The notes: generated by a model not told the origin, from the letters alone. A stretch of DNA of 5,371 nucleotides from Bacillota bacterium (GCA_023443925.1 JAEZSL010000228.1:1-5371), one strand, 5' to 3'. Shown: positions 1-5,371, counted from the first letter of the stretch. Translations and numbers: made by a program.

Positions 1-938
1 CCATTAGATATAATGAACCGTGGATTTTACAGAGAGCAGACCCATATATATACAGGCATACGGATGGATTCTATTATTTTACGGCATCCATACCGGAATA
101 TGATTGTATCTTTTTAAGGAAGTCAGACACCTTGGAAGGATTATCACAGGCAATGGAAACTATAATCTGGACGAAACATGAAAGCGGACCGATGGGCTAT
201 CATATATGGGCGCCGGAGATTCATTATCTATTTGGGAAGTGGTATCTTTACTTCTCTGCAGGCGATGCGGATAACATATGGAATATCAGGCCTTATGTCC
301 TTGAATGCAAGGATGAGGACCCGATTACCGGAAGCTGGACAGAAAAGGGAAAAATGCAGTGTGCAAAGGAAGATGAGTTTTCATTCCGGGCTTTCTCCCT
401 TGACGCCACTGTCTTTGAAAATAAAGGGAAGTATTATTACGTCTGGGCGGAAAAGGTAGGTGTGGGAAAACAGATTTCAAACCTTTACATAGCTGAAATG
501 GAGACGCCCTGTAAATTAAAAACAGTACAGGTATTATTGACCTCTCCTGATTATGACTGGGAAAGACAGGGGTTCTGGGTCAATGAAGGACCGGCAGTTC
601 TTAAAAAAGACGGAAAAATTTTTCTGACCTATTCGGCCAGTGAAACAGGCATACAGTATTGCATGGGGATGATGACGGTAAGTGAAGATGCGGATATTCT
701 TGATCCCAGGGCTTGGAAAAAAGAAAGAAAACCGGTGCTTTCATCGGTTCCGGAAAAGGGTATATATGGACCGGGCCATAATTCTTTTACCACGGATTCC
801 AAAGGGAACGATATTTGTGTATACCATGCCAGAACGGAGAAAGAGATTGAAGGGAATCCTTTATATAATCCGAACAGGCATACCATGCTTTTGAGAGTTT
901 TATGGGATGAGAAGGGAAATCCCGTTTTTAAAATATAA
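1..938 (+). CDS. GH43 glycosidase, probable alpha-L-arabinofuranosidase (5' end missing)
   Basis: The reading frame (codons from position 3) is open from the left edge to the TAA at 936-938, giving 311 residues. It is a five-bladed beta-propeller hydrolase of family GH43. The three acidic active-site residues are visible: the general base Asp in RADPYIY (codon 39-41), the pKa-tuning Asp in FSLDATVFE (402-404) and the general acid Glu in WVNEGPAVL (585-587). The structural His that lies near the bound metal in this family is in YGPGHNSFT (777-779). The first visible residues already approach the RADP strand, where relatives of about 310-330 residues begin, so probably only a few residues are missing and a cytoplasmic enzyme is likely; a lost signal peptide cannot be excluded. 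A TTG at 132 is not a credible start because it lies downstream of the catalytic base. Substrate is inferred from the neighbouring arabinanase and AraN-like genes; a xylosidase is the main alternative. Confidence 0.88.
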   Translation, partial: IRYNEPWILQRADPYIYRHTDGFYYFTASIPEYDCIFLRKSDTLEGLSQAMETIIWTKHESGPMGYHIWAPEIHYLFGKWYLYFSAGDADNIWNIRPYVLECKDEDPITGSWTEKGKMQCAKEDEFSFRAFSLDATVFENKGKYYYVWAEKVGVGKQISNLYIAEMETPCKLKTVQVLLTSPDYDWERQGFWVNEGPAVLKKDGKIFLTYSASETGIQYCMGMMTVSEDADILDPRAWKKERKPVLSSVPEKGIYGPGHNSFTTDSKGNDICVYHARTEKEIEGNPLYNPNRHTMLLRVLWDEKGNPVFKI

Positions 939-959
939 GAGGATGCTTAAAAGGGGAGG

Positions 960-1028
960 TAGGTTGAAAAAACAAGCAGTTTTTCAACCTCCTGTTTTGC
1001 AGGTGTGCTAAAGCACATAGATAGGAGT
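960..1028 (+). repeat. Double-hairpin unit 1
   Basis: This is the most divergent copy. Hairpin 1 has an 11 bp perfect stem (961-971 with 980-990) and an 8-base loop, and two further G-C pairs are possible across a bulged T960. Hairpin 2 pairs 1003-1008 with 1013-1018 around the loop TAAA, with one G-T wobble at its base. Hairpin 1 is followed by CCTGTTTTG, a short T-run, so it might also act as a weak terminator for the upstream GH43 gene. Confidence 0.85.
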
Positions 1029-1097
1029 TAGGTTGAAAAGTAAATACTTTTTTCAACATCTTGATTTTTATGTGTGCTAAAGCACACATATGGGAGT
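1029..1097 (+). repeat. Double-hairpin unit 2
   Basis: Hairpin 1 pairs 1032-1039 with 1050-1057. Hairpin 2 has a perfect 9 bp stem, TATGTGTGC (1069-1077) with GCACACATA (1082-1090), and the loop TAAA. The unit ends ATGGGAGT. Confidence 0.88.
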
Positions 1098-1165
1098 TAG
1101 GTTGAAAAATAAATAATTTTTCAACATCTTAATTTTTATGTGCGCCTAAGCGCACAGATGGGAGT
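1098..1165 (+). repeat. Double-hairpin unit 3, carrying the next gene's ribosome binding site
   Basis: Hairpin 1 has a perfect 10 bp stem, 1101-1110 with 1116-1125, and a 5-base loop. Hairpin 2 pairs TGTGCGC (1139-1145) with GCGCACA (1150-1156) around the loop CTAA. Compared with unit 2, T1075 paired to A1084 has become C1143 paired to G1152, which keeps the pair intact. The unit's terminal GGGAG serves as the Shine-Dalgarno sequence of the arabinanase gene. Confidence 0.88.
1160..1164 (+). promoter_or_regulatory. Ribosome binding site of the arabinanase gene, inside repeat unit 3
   Basis: GGGAG lies 9 bases upstream of the ATG at 1174 and only 3 bases after the right arm of the last G/C-rich hairpin. 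The equivalent positions of units 1 and 2 carry AGGAG and GGGAG, so the ribosome binding site is a conserved part of the repeat rather than a later addition. Confidence 0.7.
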
Positions 1166-1173
1166 TTAAAACA

Positions 1174-2652
1174 ATGAAGGCAGGTAAATTTATACTTTGC
1201 CTCGTATGTTTCATAGGCGCAGGAGTTATGCTGGCGGCCTGCAGCCGGAAAGAAAGCTATGAGGCCATCAGACTAAAGGAAGATAAGCCGGTTACCGTGA
1301 AATTTAAAGATGTATCTATCCATGATCCGTCGGTCCTTCAATACGAGGATGCCTATTATATCTTTGGATCTCATTTAGCAGGTGCCAAATCAAAGGATCT
1401 TATAAACTGGACGATGATAGGAAACGGTGTAAATAAGTCAAATCCAATTATTAAAGATCCCCTCAAAGAAATGAAAGAGGCCTTTGTGTGGGCAAAAACA
1501 GGTACTTTTTGGGCACCGGATGTGATACAGCTCAAAGACGGCAGATTTTATATGTATTATTGTAATTGCGAGGGAAGTTCCCCGCTGTCCTGTATGGGCG
1601 TTGCGGTGGCTGATTCCATTGAAGGCCCTTATAAGGATCTGGGGATTATTCTGAAATCAGGAATGACGGATACGCCTAGTGAAAACGGTGATTTTTATGA
1701 TGCCACAGTGTATCCCAATGTGGTAGATCCCTGCGTTTATTATGACAGAGAGGACCGGTTATGGATGATGTATGGCTCATATTCCGGGGGGATCTATGTA
1801 TTAGAGCTTAATACAGAGACAGGTTTTCCTCTGGAGAAAGGTTACGGCAAGAAAATATTGGGCGGAAATCATCTCCGGATTGAAGGAGCTTTTGTGGAAT
1901 ATAATCAGGAGACGGAATATTATTATATGTTCCTCTCCTTTGGAGGCCTAGCCGCGGACGGAGGCTATAATATCAGAGTCTGCCGGTCAAAAAACCCCGA
2001 CGGTCCTTTTTATGATGTGGACGGAACCGATATGATAGAATGTAAGGGAGCCCAGGGAACTTTTTTTGACGATAAGGCAGCTCAAAGTTACGGTTTAAAA
2101 TTAATGGGTAATTATAAATGGATGGCTAGAGTTGGGGAAGAAGGACAAGACAGAAAAGGTTATGTTTCTCCCGGGCATAATTCTACGTTATACGATGAAA
2201 AGACCGGAAAATATTTTATTATTTTTCATACCAGGTTCGAGAGTAAAGGTGAATTCCATCAGGTAAGAGTCCATCAGATGTTCTTTAATGAAGACGGATG
2301 GCCGGTAATCCTGCCATACCGGTATACCGGCGAAACCATTGGAGAATACAAGAAAGAGAGTCTGGCAGGGGTTTATAAATATATTAATCACGGGAGAGAT
2401 ATAAGCAGTGATATCAAAGAATCCGGTGAGATTATATTATACAAAGACGGTACCATAGAAGGGGCTGCAGGCGGAAAATGGAAGCAGAAGGGTAAAAATA
2501 ACATAGAACTTATTATTGATGGAGTCACCTACAAAGGAGTCTGTGCAAAAGCATATGATGAATTTGGAAAGAAATATGTGATGACCTTTACCGCGGCATC
2601 CTCAGAAAACGGGCAGAGCATCTGGTGCAGCGGACTGGAGGCAATTGAGTAA
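1174..2652 (+). CDS. GH43 lipoprotein, probable extracellular endo-1,5-alpha-L-arabinanase (Abn2-like)
   Basis: This complete 492-residue protein starts with a lipoprotein signal peptide: Lys residues, a hydrophobic stretch, and lipobox LAAC with Cys23 as the expected lipidated residue. It should therefore be anchored outside the membrane. The GH43 propeller spans about residues 45-385. The catalytic set is Asp51 (general base, in HDPSV), Asp185 (VVDPCVYY) and Glu238 (general acid, RIEGAF), with His335 in SPGHNS as the propeller-centre metal-site histidine. The 134- and 53-residue spacing between the acids is close to that I recall for Bacillus subtilis Abn2. Residues about 396-492 form the small C-terminal beta domain (SLAGVYKY onward) found in these two-domain arabinanases, where it is needed for activity. 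Its role would be to cut arabinan into oligosaccharides for uptake. It follows another GH43 gene across the tandem hairpin array, and an operon is plausible. The ATG is supported by GGGAG 9 bases upstream and by the intact signal peptide. A different arabinan-type specificity is possible. Confidence 0.9.
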   Translation: MKAGKFILCLVCFIGAGVMLAACSRKESYEAIRLKEDKPVTVKFKDVSIHDPSVLQYEDAYYIFGSHLAGAKSKDLINWTMIGNGVNKSNPIIKDPLKEMKEAFVWAKTGTFWAPDVIQLKDGRFYMYYCNCEGSSPLSCMGVAVADSIEGPYKDLGIILKSGMTDTPSENGDFYDATVYPNVVDPCVYYDREDRLWMMYGSYSGGIYVLELNTETGFPLEKGYGKKILGGNHLRIEGAFVEYNQETEYYYMFLSFGGLAADGGYNIRVCRSKNPDGPFYDVDGTDMIECKGAQGTFFDDKAAQSYGLKLMGNYKWMARVGEEGQDRKGYVSPGHNSTLYDEKTGKYFIIFHTRFESKGEFHQVRVHQMFFNEDGWPVILPYRYTGETIGEYKKESLAGVYKYINHGRDISSDIKESGEIILYKDGTIEGAAGGKWKQKGKNNIELIIDGVTYKGVCAKAYDEFGKKYVMTFTAASSENGQSIWCSGLEAIE

Positions 2653-2731
2653 AGCCGGAAAGGACTGCAGCGGGTATTAGGCAGTTACATTACCGAGGTT
2701 TAGTTAAGATATATAGCAGGATAGATAAAAG

Positions 2732-2780
2732 AATGGCTGGCAATGCATCGGAGATTTTCTGATACATGCCAGCTATTTCT
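2732..2780. terminator. Probable bidirectional terminator between converging genes
   Basis: An 11 bp stem with one G-T wobble pairs AATGGCTGGCA (2732-2742) with TGCCAGCTATT (2767-2777), and weaker pairing continues towards the loop around GATTTTC. On the plus strand it is followed by TTTCTAT. On the minus strand it is followed by the complement of GATAGATAAAAG, which reads CTTTTATCTATC. It lies 80 bp after the arabinanase stop and 77 bp after the regulator stop, as expected for a terminator shared by convergent genes. The T-tracts are short, so termination strength is uncertain. Nothing else is evident in 2653-2854. Confidence 0.6.
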
Positions 2781-2854
2781 ATAGAGTAGTGAGCTTTAAG
2801 ACTCTTCCTAATCCGGCCAGTCACTCGGTAACCTGTTTCATGTCAATTACAGTG

Positions 2855-3781
2855 TTACGGTTTTTCATCAATGGGGCTGTAATTAATTCCAACGCTGATA
2901 TCCTGATTATAATTACCAAAGCTCTTCCCGAATATGGTTAAGCCTCCCACATGGGCAGCTTTATCCGGAACTCCTATTTTAAACTTAATCGTGCTTTTGT
3001 AGTTCAGGTTAAAATCTTTTATGGTTACATCAGAAATCTGAAGCCCGTCAATAAAAGTACCTTTCCGGTTAATGACAAGCAATTTCAGCAAGCCATACTG
3101 GTTCCAGTTCGGATACCACCAGTCGGGGGTGAAAATTCCTTTTACATCTCCAAAATCACCGGGACTTGTCCAGGTGCCGATATGAATGTCATTGAGATAA
3201 AAATGGATATCCGAGGGCCAGATATCATTGATACCGGGAGCTTCTGAGCTTAATTCGGCGGATATGGTAATCTGGTCAATCTTTTGGGAATAGGGAATGA
3301 AATTCGGTATGATGTATTCCACATATCCCTTGGTAAACCATAAGATGTCGGCGTTATATCTGTCCGGATGAGAAAAATAGCGGGTATCGTCAACTTCTCC
3401 GATAATTGCTTTTGGAGATGAAAGTCCGCAGGTAGGATAAACATCATAATCGGAAAAATGCCCCACCTTTAACTCTGTCTGATACAGGTTTTTCATGTTA
3501 TTCTGCTGGTCCAGATCTATTAATATTTTATCAAGATGTACGGAACATACTTTCTTATTTCCATGTCCTTCCGACTTACTTGATACGGTTATCAACCCGC
3601 AGTCTTCCAGCTTTTTTATGTGGCTTGTAAGTGCGCCGTTGGTAATATTCAGCTCTGATGCAATTTCATTCATATTCAATCCGTTATTGTTAAGTAATAG
3701 CTTTAGTATTTCAACCCGGATATCGGAGCCGAGTGCTTTAAATATGTCCAGACCTTCATCCAGCGATTTGATATGCATCAT
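2855..3781 (-). CDS. ArsR-type winged-helix regulator with a large C-terminal beta-rich (possible sugar-sensing) domain
   Basis: The protein has 308 residues when started at the ATG at 3781. Residues about 10-86 are an ArsR/SmtB-type winged helix: KALGSDIRVEILKLL, then the recognition region NEIASELNITNGALTSHIKK, then a wing to about residue 86. The metal-binding ELCVC motif of classical ArsR sensors is absent, so metal sensing is unlikely. Residues about 104-300 form a long domain of predicted beta strands with a PTCGL motif (Cys118) and an aromatic cluster DWWYPNW (220-226), features that suit sugar binding; similar ArsR-plus-200-residue proteins occur in Firmicutes such as Paenibacillus (from memory). 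It has no signal or membrane segment, so it acts in the cytoplasm. It converges on the arabinanase gene and diverges from the solute-binding protein gene, so control of this arabinan system is inferred. An upstream in-frame ATG at 3805 would add 8 residues but lacks a ribosome binding site and overlaps the one used here. Confidence 0.85.
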   Translation of the reverse strand: MMHIKSLDEGLDIFKALGSDIRVEILKLLLNNNGLNMNEIASELNITNGALTSHIKKLEDCGLITVSSKSEGHGNKKVCSVHLDKILIDLDQQNNMKNLYQTELKVGHFSDYDVYPTCGLSSPKAIIGEVDDTRYFSHPDRYNADILWFTKGYVEYIIPNFIPYSQKIDQITISAELSSEAPGINDIWPSDIHFYLNDIHIGTWTSPGDFGDVKGIFTPDWWYPNWNQYGLLKLLVINRKGTFIDGLQISDVTIKDFNLNYKSTIKFKIGVPDKAAHVGGLTIFGKSFGNYNQDISVGINYSPIDEKP

Positions 3782-3790
3782 TTGATTCGT

Positions 3791-3797
3791 CCTCCTT
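3791..3797 (-). promoter_or_regulatory. Ribosome binding site that sets the regulator start
   Basis: On the minus strand the sequence reads AAGGAGG, a full anti-16S match, 9 bases before the ATG at 3781 (12 before a second, adjacent ATG at 3778). It falls inside the coding sequence that would result from the longer ATG at 3805, which argues that the shorter start is the real one. Confidence 0.85.
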
Positions 3798-3825
3798 ATG
3801 GACATAGTCTATTATATACTTATTA

Positions 3826-3853
3826 ATTATATCGGTTATAAACAAGAAGTCAA
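3826..3853 (-). promoter_or_regulatory. Sigma-A-type promoter of the regulator gene
   Basis: On the minus strand, TTGACT (-35, plus positions 3848-3853) and TATAAT (-10, 3826-3831) are separated by 16 bases. Transcription would start near 3819, giving a leader of about 38 bases with the AAGGAGG site well placed. A second TATAAT-like hexamer lies at 3811-3816 but has no good -35. Confidence 0.65.
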
Positions 3854-3948
3854 AGAATATTTTTTAACTTTTTTCTGTTATTAGAAAAAATTATGTATTT
3901 TAATGTATAGAAAAAACTAAAATATTATTTATAAAAATAAAATATATA

Positions 3949-3978
3949 TTGACAGAGAGGAAGGGATTGTGCAATAAT
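3949..3978 (+). promoter_or_regulatory. Candidate promoter of the solute-binding protein gene
   Basis: A perfect TTGACA (3949-3954) is followed after 18 bases by AATAAT (3973-3978, five of six matches to TATAAT). The predicted transcription start near 3985 leaves a leader of about 195 bases before the ATG at 4179. The -10 hexamer overlaps the ATTGTGCAAT element, so a protein bound there would block RNA polymerase. A TATAAT nearer the gene (4099-4104) has only a weak -35. Confidence 0.55.
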
Positions 3979-4025
3979 ACAATTATCAGGTGATAGTAAC
4001 AATAAAAATATTAATGTTGCACAAT
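3966..4025. promoter_or_regulatory. Paired candidate operators (ATTGTGCAAT / GTTGCACAAT)
   Basis: ATTGTGCAA (3966-3974) and TTGCACAAT (4017-4025) are perfect reverse complements, with centres 51 bp apart, about five helical turns. Each lies within a 10-base near-palindrome (ATTGTGCAAT; GTTGCACAAT), so each could itself bind a dimer. The upstream site overlaps the -10 of the candidate promoter. Winged-helix regulators of the adjacent gene's type bind such short dyads, but the link to that protein is inference. Confidence 0.45.
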
Positions 4026-4091
4026 AAAATTAAGTGTTGTTATGCTTTTTTTAAGTTAAAACATTTAATAATTGTTATTATTACAGAAAAA

Positions 4092-4116
4092 TATACTATA
4101 TAATGACTATAGTATA
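4092..4116. repeat. 25 bp inverted repeat TATACTATA-N7-TATAGTATA
   Basis: Two perfect 9-base arms flank TAATGAC. The repeat covers a TATAAT hexamer at 4099-4104, and its right arm overlaps the 8-base palindrome AGTATACT (4111-4118). It lies 63 bp before the solute-binding protein start. It may be an operator at a second promoter or a weak hairpin in the leader; the surrounding A/T richness makes a chance origin possible. Confidence 0.4.
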
Positions 4117-4178
4117 CTCTAAAATATTTTACTAAAATTATTAAAAAACTGGATGGGTTTCAAAAAAGGAGGTTAATT

Positions 4179-5371
4179 ATGAAAAAAAAGTTACTTAGTG
4201 CACTCTTATGTGTAGCTATGGTTGCAGTCCTTCTGGCTGGCTGCGGCAAATCAACCAAGCAGGCAGCAAACAGCGGAGAAGAAAAAACAGAGGATGTCGC
4301 AACAGAAACAGAGCAGGCATCGGGTGAAGAAGCGGAGCAGACAGCGGAAGTAGAAGCACAGGCTGTAACCACAGTAGGGGATCCAGGCGGAACCCATATG
4401 GAGTTGTGGTCATTTGTAGAATTACACAATACATATTATGGCAAGCTGGTAGAAAAATGGAATGCAGAGCATCCGGATAAAACCATAGAGGTGACGTTTA
4501 CTACCTATCCTTATGCTGACATGCATAATAAACTGATCATGTCCTTGCAGACCGGTGAAGGTGCACCGGATATCTGTGACGTAGAAGTCGGACAGTTTCC
4601 CAATGTAGTGGCAGGTGTAGATACCTGGCTGTATCCGCTGGATGATGCTGCAGCTCCGTATATGGATACCATGGTGCCTTCACGTATGCAGACCTATATG
4701 GGTGCAGACGGACATTACTATGGTGCACCTTTCCATGTAGGTGCTACCGTAATGTATTATAATCTGGCAGCTTTAGAAGCAGTCGGAATTACCCAGGCGG
4801 ATGTAGATGCTGTAAAGACCTGGGATGACTATACGGCACTCGGCAAGAAGTATATTGAAGCAGTGGGAGAAGAAGGAAAGTATTTTACATCGGTTGATAC
4901 CGGTGGAACCGACTGGCTGTGGCTGGCTATGGCCCAGTACGGGGAAGATTGGACCGGAGGCTTTGACGGGGAAGCTAATGTCGAACTGCAATCCGTTAAA
5001 AACATGCTTAACATGCAGGTAGACTGGTTAAATTCAGGTGTTGCCCAGATATCACCCGACGGTCATGTTGACCTGGAAGCAGGTTTCCAGAATATCCTGG
5101 ATCATAACATTGTATCCTTTCCAAAAGCAATGTGGTATATGAGCCGTTTTATCAACTATATGCCGGAGGAAAAAGGCAACTGGTATCTGGCACCTTGTCC
5201 GGTATTTGAAGAAGGGCAGAACAATTCCGTAGGTATCGGCGGTACCGGTACGGTAGTGACACAGCAGGCAAAAGATAAGGAGCTTGCAGCAGAGTTCCTG
5301 TGTTATGCCAAGATGTCAATGGAAGGTGAAAAGCTGAACTGGGAGATGCTGGGATTTGATGTATGTAATAC
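4179..5371 (+). CDS. AraN-like ABC transporter solute-binding lipoprotein (3' end missing)
   Basis: The frame is open from the ATG at 4179 to the right edge, giving 397 residues without a stop. AAAGGAGGT, 5-6 bases upstream, supports the start. The signal peptide ends in lipobox LAGC with Cys22 lipidated, so the protein sits on the outer face of the membrane. Residues about 23-70 are a flexible linker rich in Glu, Ala, Thr and Gln. The family 1 extracellular solute-binding fold follows, with typical landmarks LWSFVELH, VEKWNAEHPDK, TTYPYADMHNKL, QTGEGAPDI, YYGAPFHVG, MYYNLAALEAVGI, KTWDDYTALGKKY and, late, GIGGTGTVVT. These segments resemble B. subtilis AraN, the arabino-oligosaccharide receptor of the AraNPQ importer (from memory), and the two GH43 neighbours fit that ligand. 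Expected length is about 430-450 residues, so little is missing; permease genes would be expected next. Another oligosaccharide ligand cannot be excluded. It is probably controlled by the divergent ArsR-type regulator. Confidence 0.9.
   Translation, partial: MKKKLLSALLCVAMVAVLLAGCGKSTKQAANSGEEKTEDVATETEQASGEEAEQTAEVEAQAVTTVGDPGGTHMELWSFVELHNTYYGKLVEKWNAEHPDKTIEVTFTTYPYADMHNKLIMSLQTGEGAPDICDVEVGQFPNVVAGVDTWLYPLDDAAAPYMDTMVPSRMQTYMGADGHYYGAPFHVGATVMYYNLAALEAVGITQADVDAVKTWDDYTALGKKYIEAVGEEGKYFTSVDTGGTDWLWLAMAQYGEDWTGGFDGEANVELQSVKNMLNMQVDWLNSGVAQISPDGHVDLEAGFQNILDHNIVSFPKAMWYMSRFINYMPEEKGNWYLAPCPVFEEGQNNSVGIGGTGTVVTQQAKDKELAAEFLCYAKMSMEGEKLNWEMLGFDVCN

Larger units (their letters stand above)
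960..1165 (+). repeat. Array of three tandem 68-69 bp double-hairpin units between two GH43 genes
   Basis: Three direct repeats of 69, 69 and 68 bp run end to end. Each begins TAGGTTGAAAA and ends GGAGT. Each has an A/T-rich hairpin (arms GTTGAAAA and TTTTCAAC), a spacer, and a G/C-rich hairpin with a four-base loop (GTGTGC-TAAA-GCACAC type). Every reading frame of the plus strand is stopped within each unit, so the array does not encode protein. Copies 2 and 3 are more alike than copy 1. The array almost completely fills the gap between two genes on the same strand and ends 8 bases before the arabinanase start codon. If the genes are cotranscribed it would be a structured intercistronic RNA that could affect mRNA stability, partial termination or translation; none of these roles is shown directly. 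Confidence 0.92.
3806..4178. other. AT-rich divergent control region without genes
   Basis: No credible coding sequence lies in these 373 bases. It contains the regulator promoter (3826-3853), a promoter facing the solute-binding protein gene (3949-3978), and several inverted repeats: TTTTTTCT/AGAAAAAA with a 6-base loop (3869-3890), the spaced pair ATTGTGCAA/TTGCACAAT (3966-3974 and 4017-4025), TAATAA-TTG-TTATTA (4066-4080) and TATACTATA/TATAGTATA (4092-4116). Composition here is far more AT-rich than in the flanking genes, so short A/T repeats should be weighed cautiously. No catabolite-responsive (cre) consensus was seen. Confidence 0.8.

Noticed and set aside
1070..1105. Small peptide gene in repeat unit 2 (ATG followed by 10 codons, stop TGA)
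   Set aside because: It has no ribosome binding site, and the matching frame in unit 3 stops after three codons, so the coding potential is not conserved between copies.
1098..1140. Sigma-A promoter within repeat units (TTGAAA as -35)
   Set aside because: No acceptable -10 hexamer lies 16-18 bases downstream; TTGAAA is simply the hairpin 1 arm.
960..1165. CRISPR array
   Set aside because: The repeated units are contiguous and 68-69 bp long, with related sequence throughout; there are no unique spacers and no cas genes nearby.
960..1165. Transposon-derived MITE or insertion-sequence remnant
   Set aside because: No terminal inverted repeats bounding the array and no target-site duplication could be identified; the inverted repeats are internal to each unit. 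A dispersed repeat origin remains possible but cannot be shown from one locus.
2951..3785. Plus-strand open frames opposite the regulator (for example 2951-3247 and 3495-3785)
   Set aside because: They lie wholly within a well-supported minus-strand gene and lack start signals.
3869..3890. Perfect inverted repeat TTTTTTCT/AGAAAAAA as a terminator or operator
   Set aside because: The arms are nearly homopolymeric A/T with one G-C pair, so the hairpin would be unstable and such a match is expected by chance in DNA this AT-rich.
3806..4178. Catabolite-responsive element (cre) or a known riboswitch in the long leader
   Set aside because: No TGWAAnCGnTnnCA-like sequence was found, and the leader is too A/T-rich to show the conserved core of any riboswitch class I know.
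4160..4434. Overlapping minus-strand open frames opposite the start of the solute-binding protein
   Set aside because: They arise from the Glu/Ala/Thr-rich linker codons of the real gene, have no ribosome binding sites, and the encoded proteins show no recognisable features.

Overview
The window looks like part of an arabinan (pectin side-chain) utilisation locus from a low-to-moderate-GC Gram-positive anaerobe, most likely a clostridial, Lachnospiraceae-like organism. This rests on the strong GGAGG-type ribosome binding sites, the very AT-rich intergenic DNA, two lipoproteins with clostridial-style lipoboxes, and protein sequences that resemble Firmicutes arabinan-degradation and uptake proteins. 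No database search was possible, so the taxonomy is an inference.

Layout, left to right. (1) A plus-strand glycoside hydrolase family 43 (GH43) gene, cut by the left edge and ending at 938, is probably an arabinofuranosidase-type enzyme acting on short arabino-oligosaccharides. (2) The gap 939-1173 is almost filled by three tandem copies of a 68-69 bp non-coding unit. Each copy carries two hairpins, and the second hairpin shows a compensatory base-pair change between copies. The last copy ends in the Shine-Dalgarno sequence of the next gene. (3) A complete GH43 lipoprotein (1174-2652) has the layout of Bacillus Abn2-type endo-1,5-alpha-L-arabinanases: catalytic beta-propeller plus a small C-terminal beta domain. 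(4) A probable bidirectional terminator (2732-2780) lies between converging genes. (5) A minus-strand regulator (2855-3781) has an ArsR-type winged helix fused to a large, aromatic-rich beta domain that could sense a sugar. (6) A roughly 400 bp AT-rich divergent control region holds a promoter for the regulator, a promoter for the next gene, and several inverted repeats that could be operators. (7) The start of a plus-strand lipoprotein, an AraN-like ABC-transporter solute-binding protein, runs off the right edge.

Inferred working model: the surface-anchored arabinanase cuts arabinan, the solute-binding protein and its permease (presumably encoded beyond the right edge) import the oligosaccharides, the first GH43 enzyme trims them to arabinose (probably in the cytoplasm), and the divergently transcribed regulator controls the system from the region 3782-4178. 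The two most unusual features are the tandem double-hairpin array between the GH43 genes and the ArsR/beta-domain regulator with paired candidate operators in its divergent promoter region.
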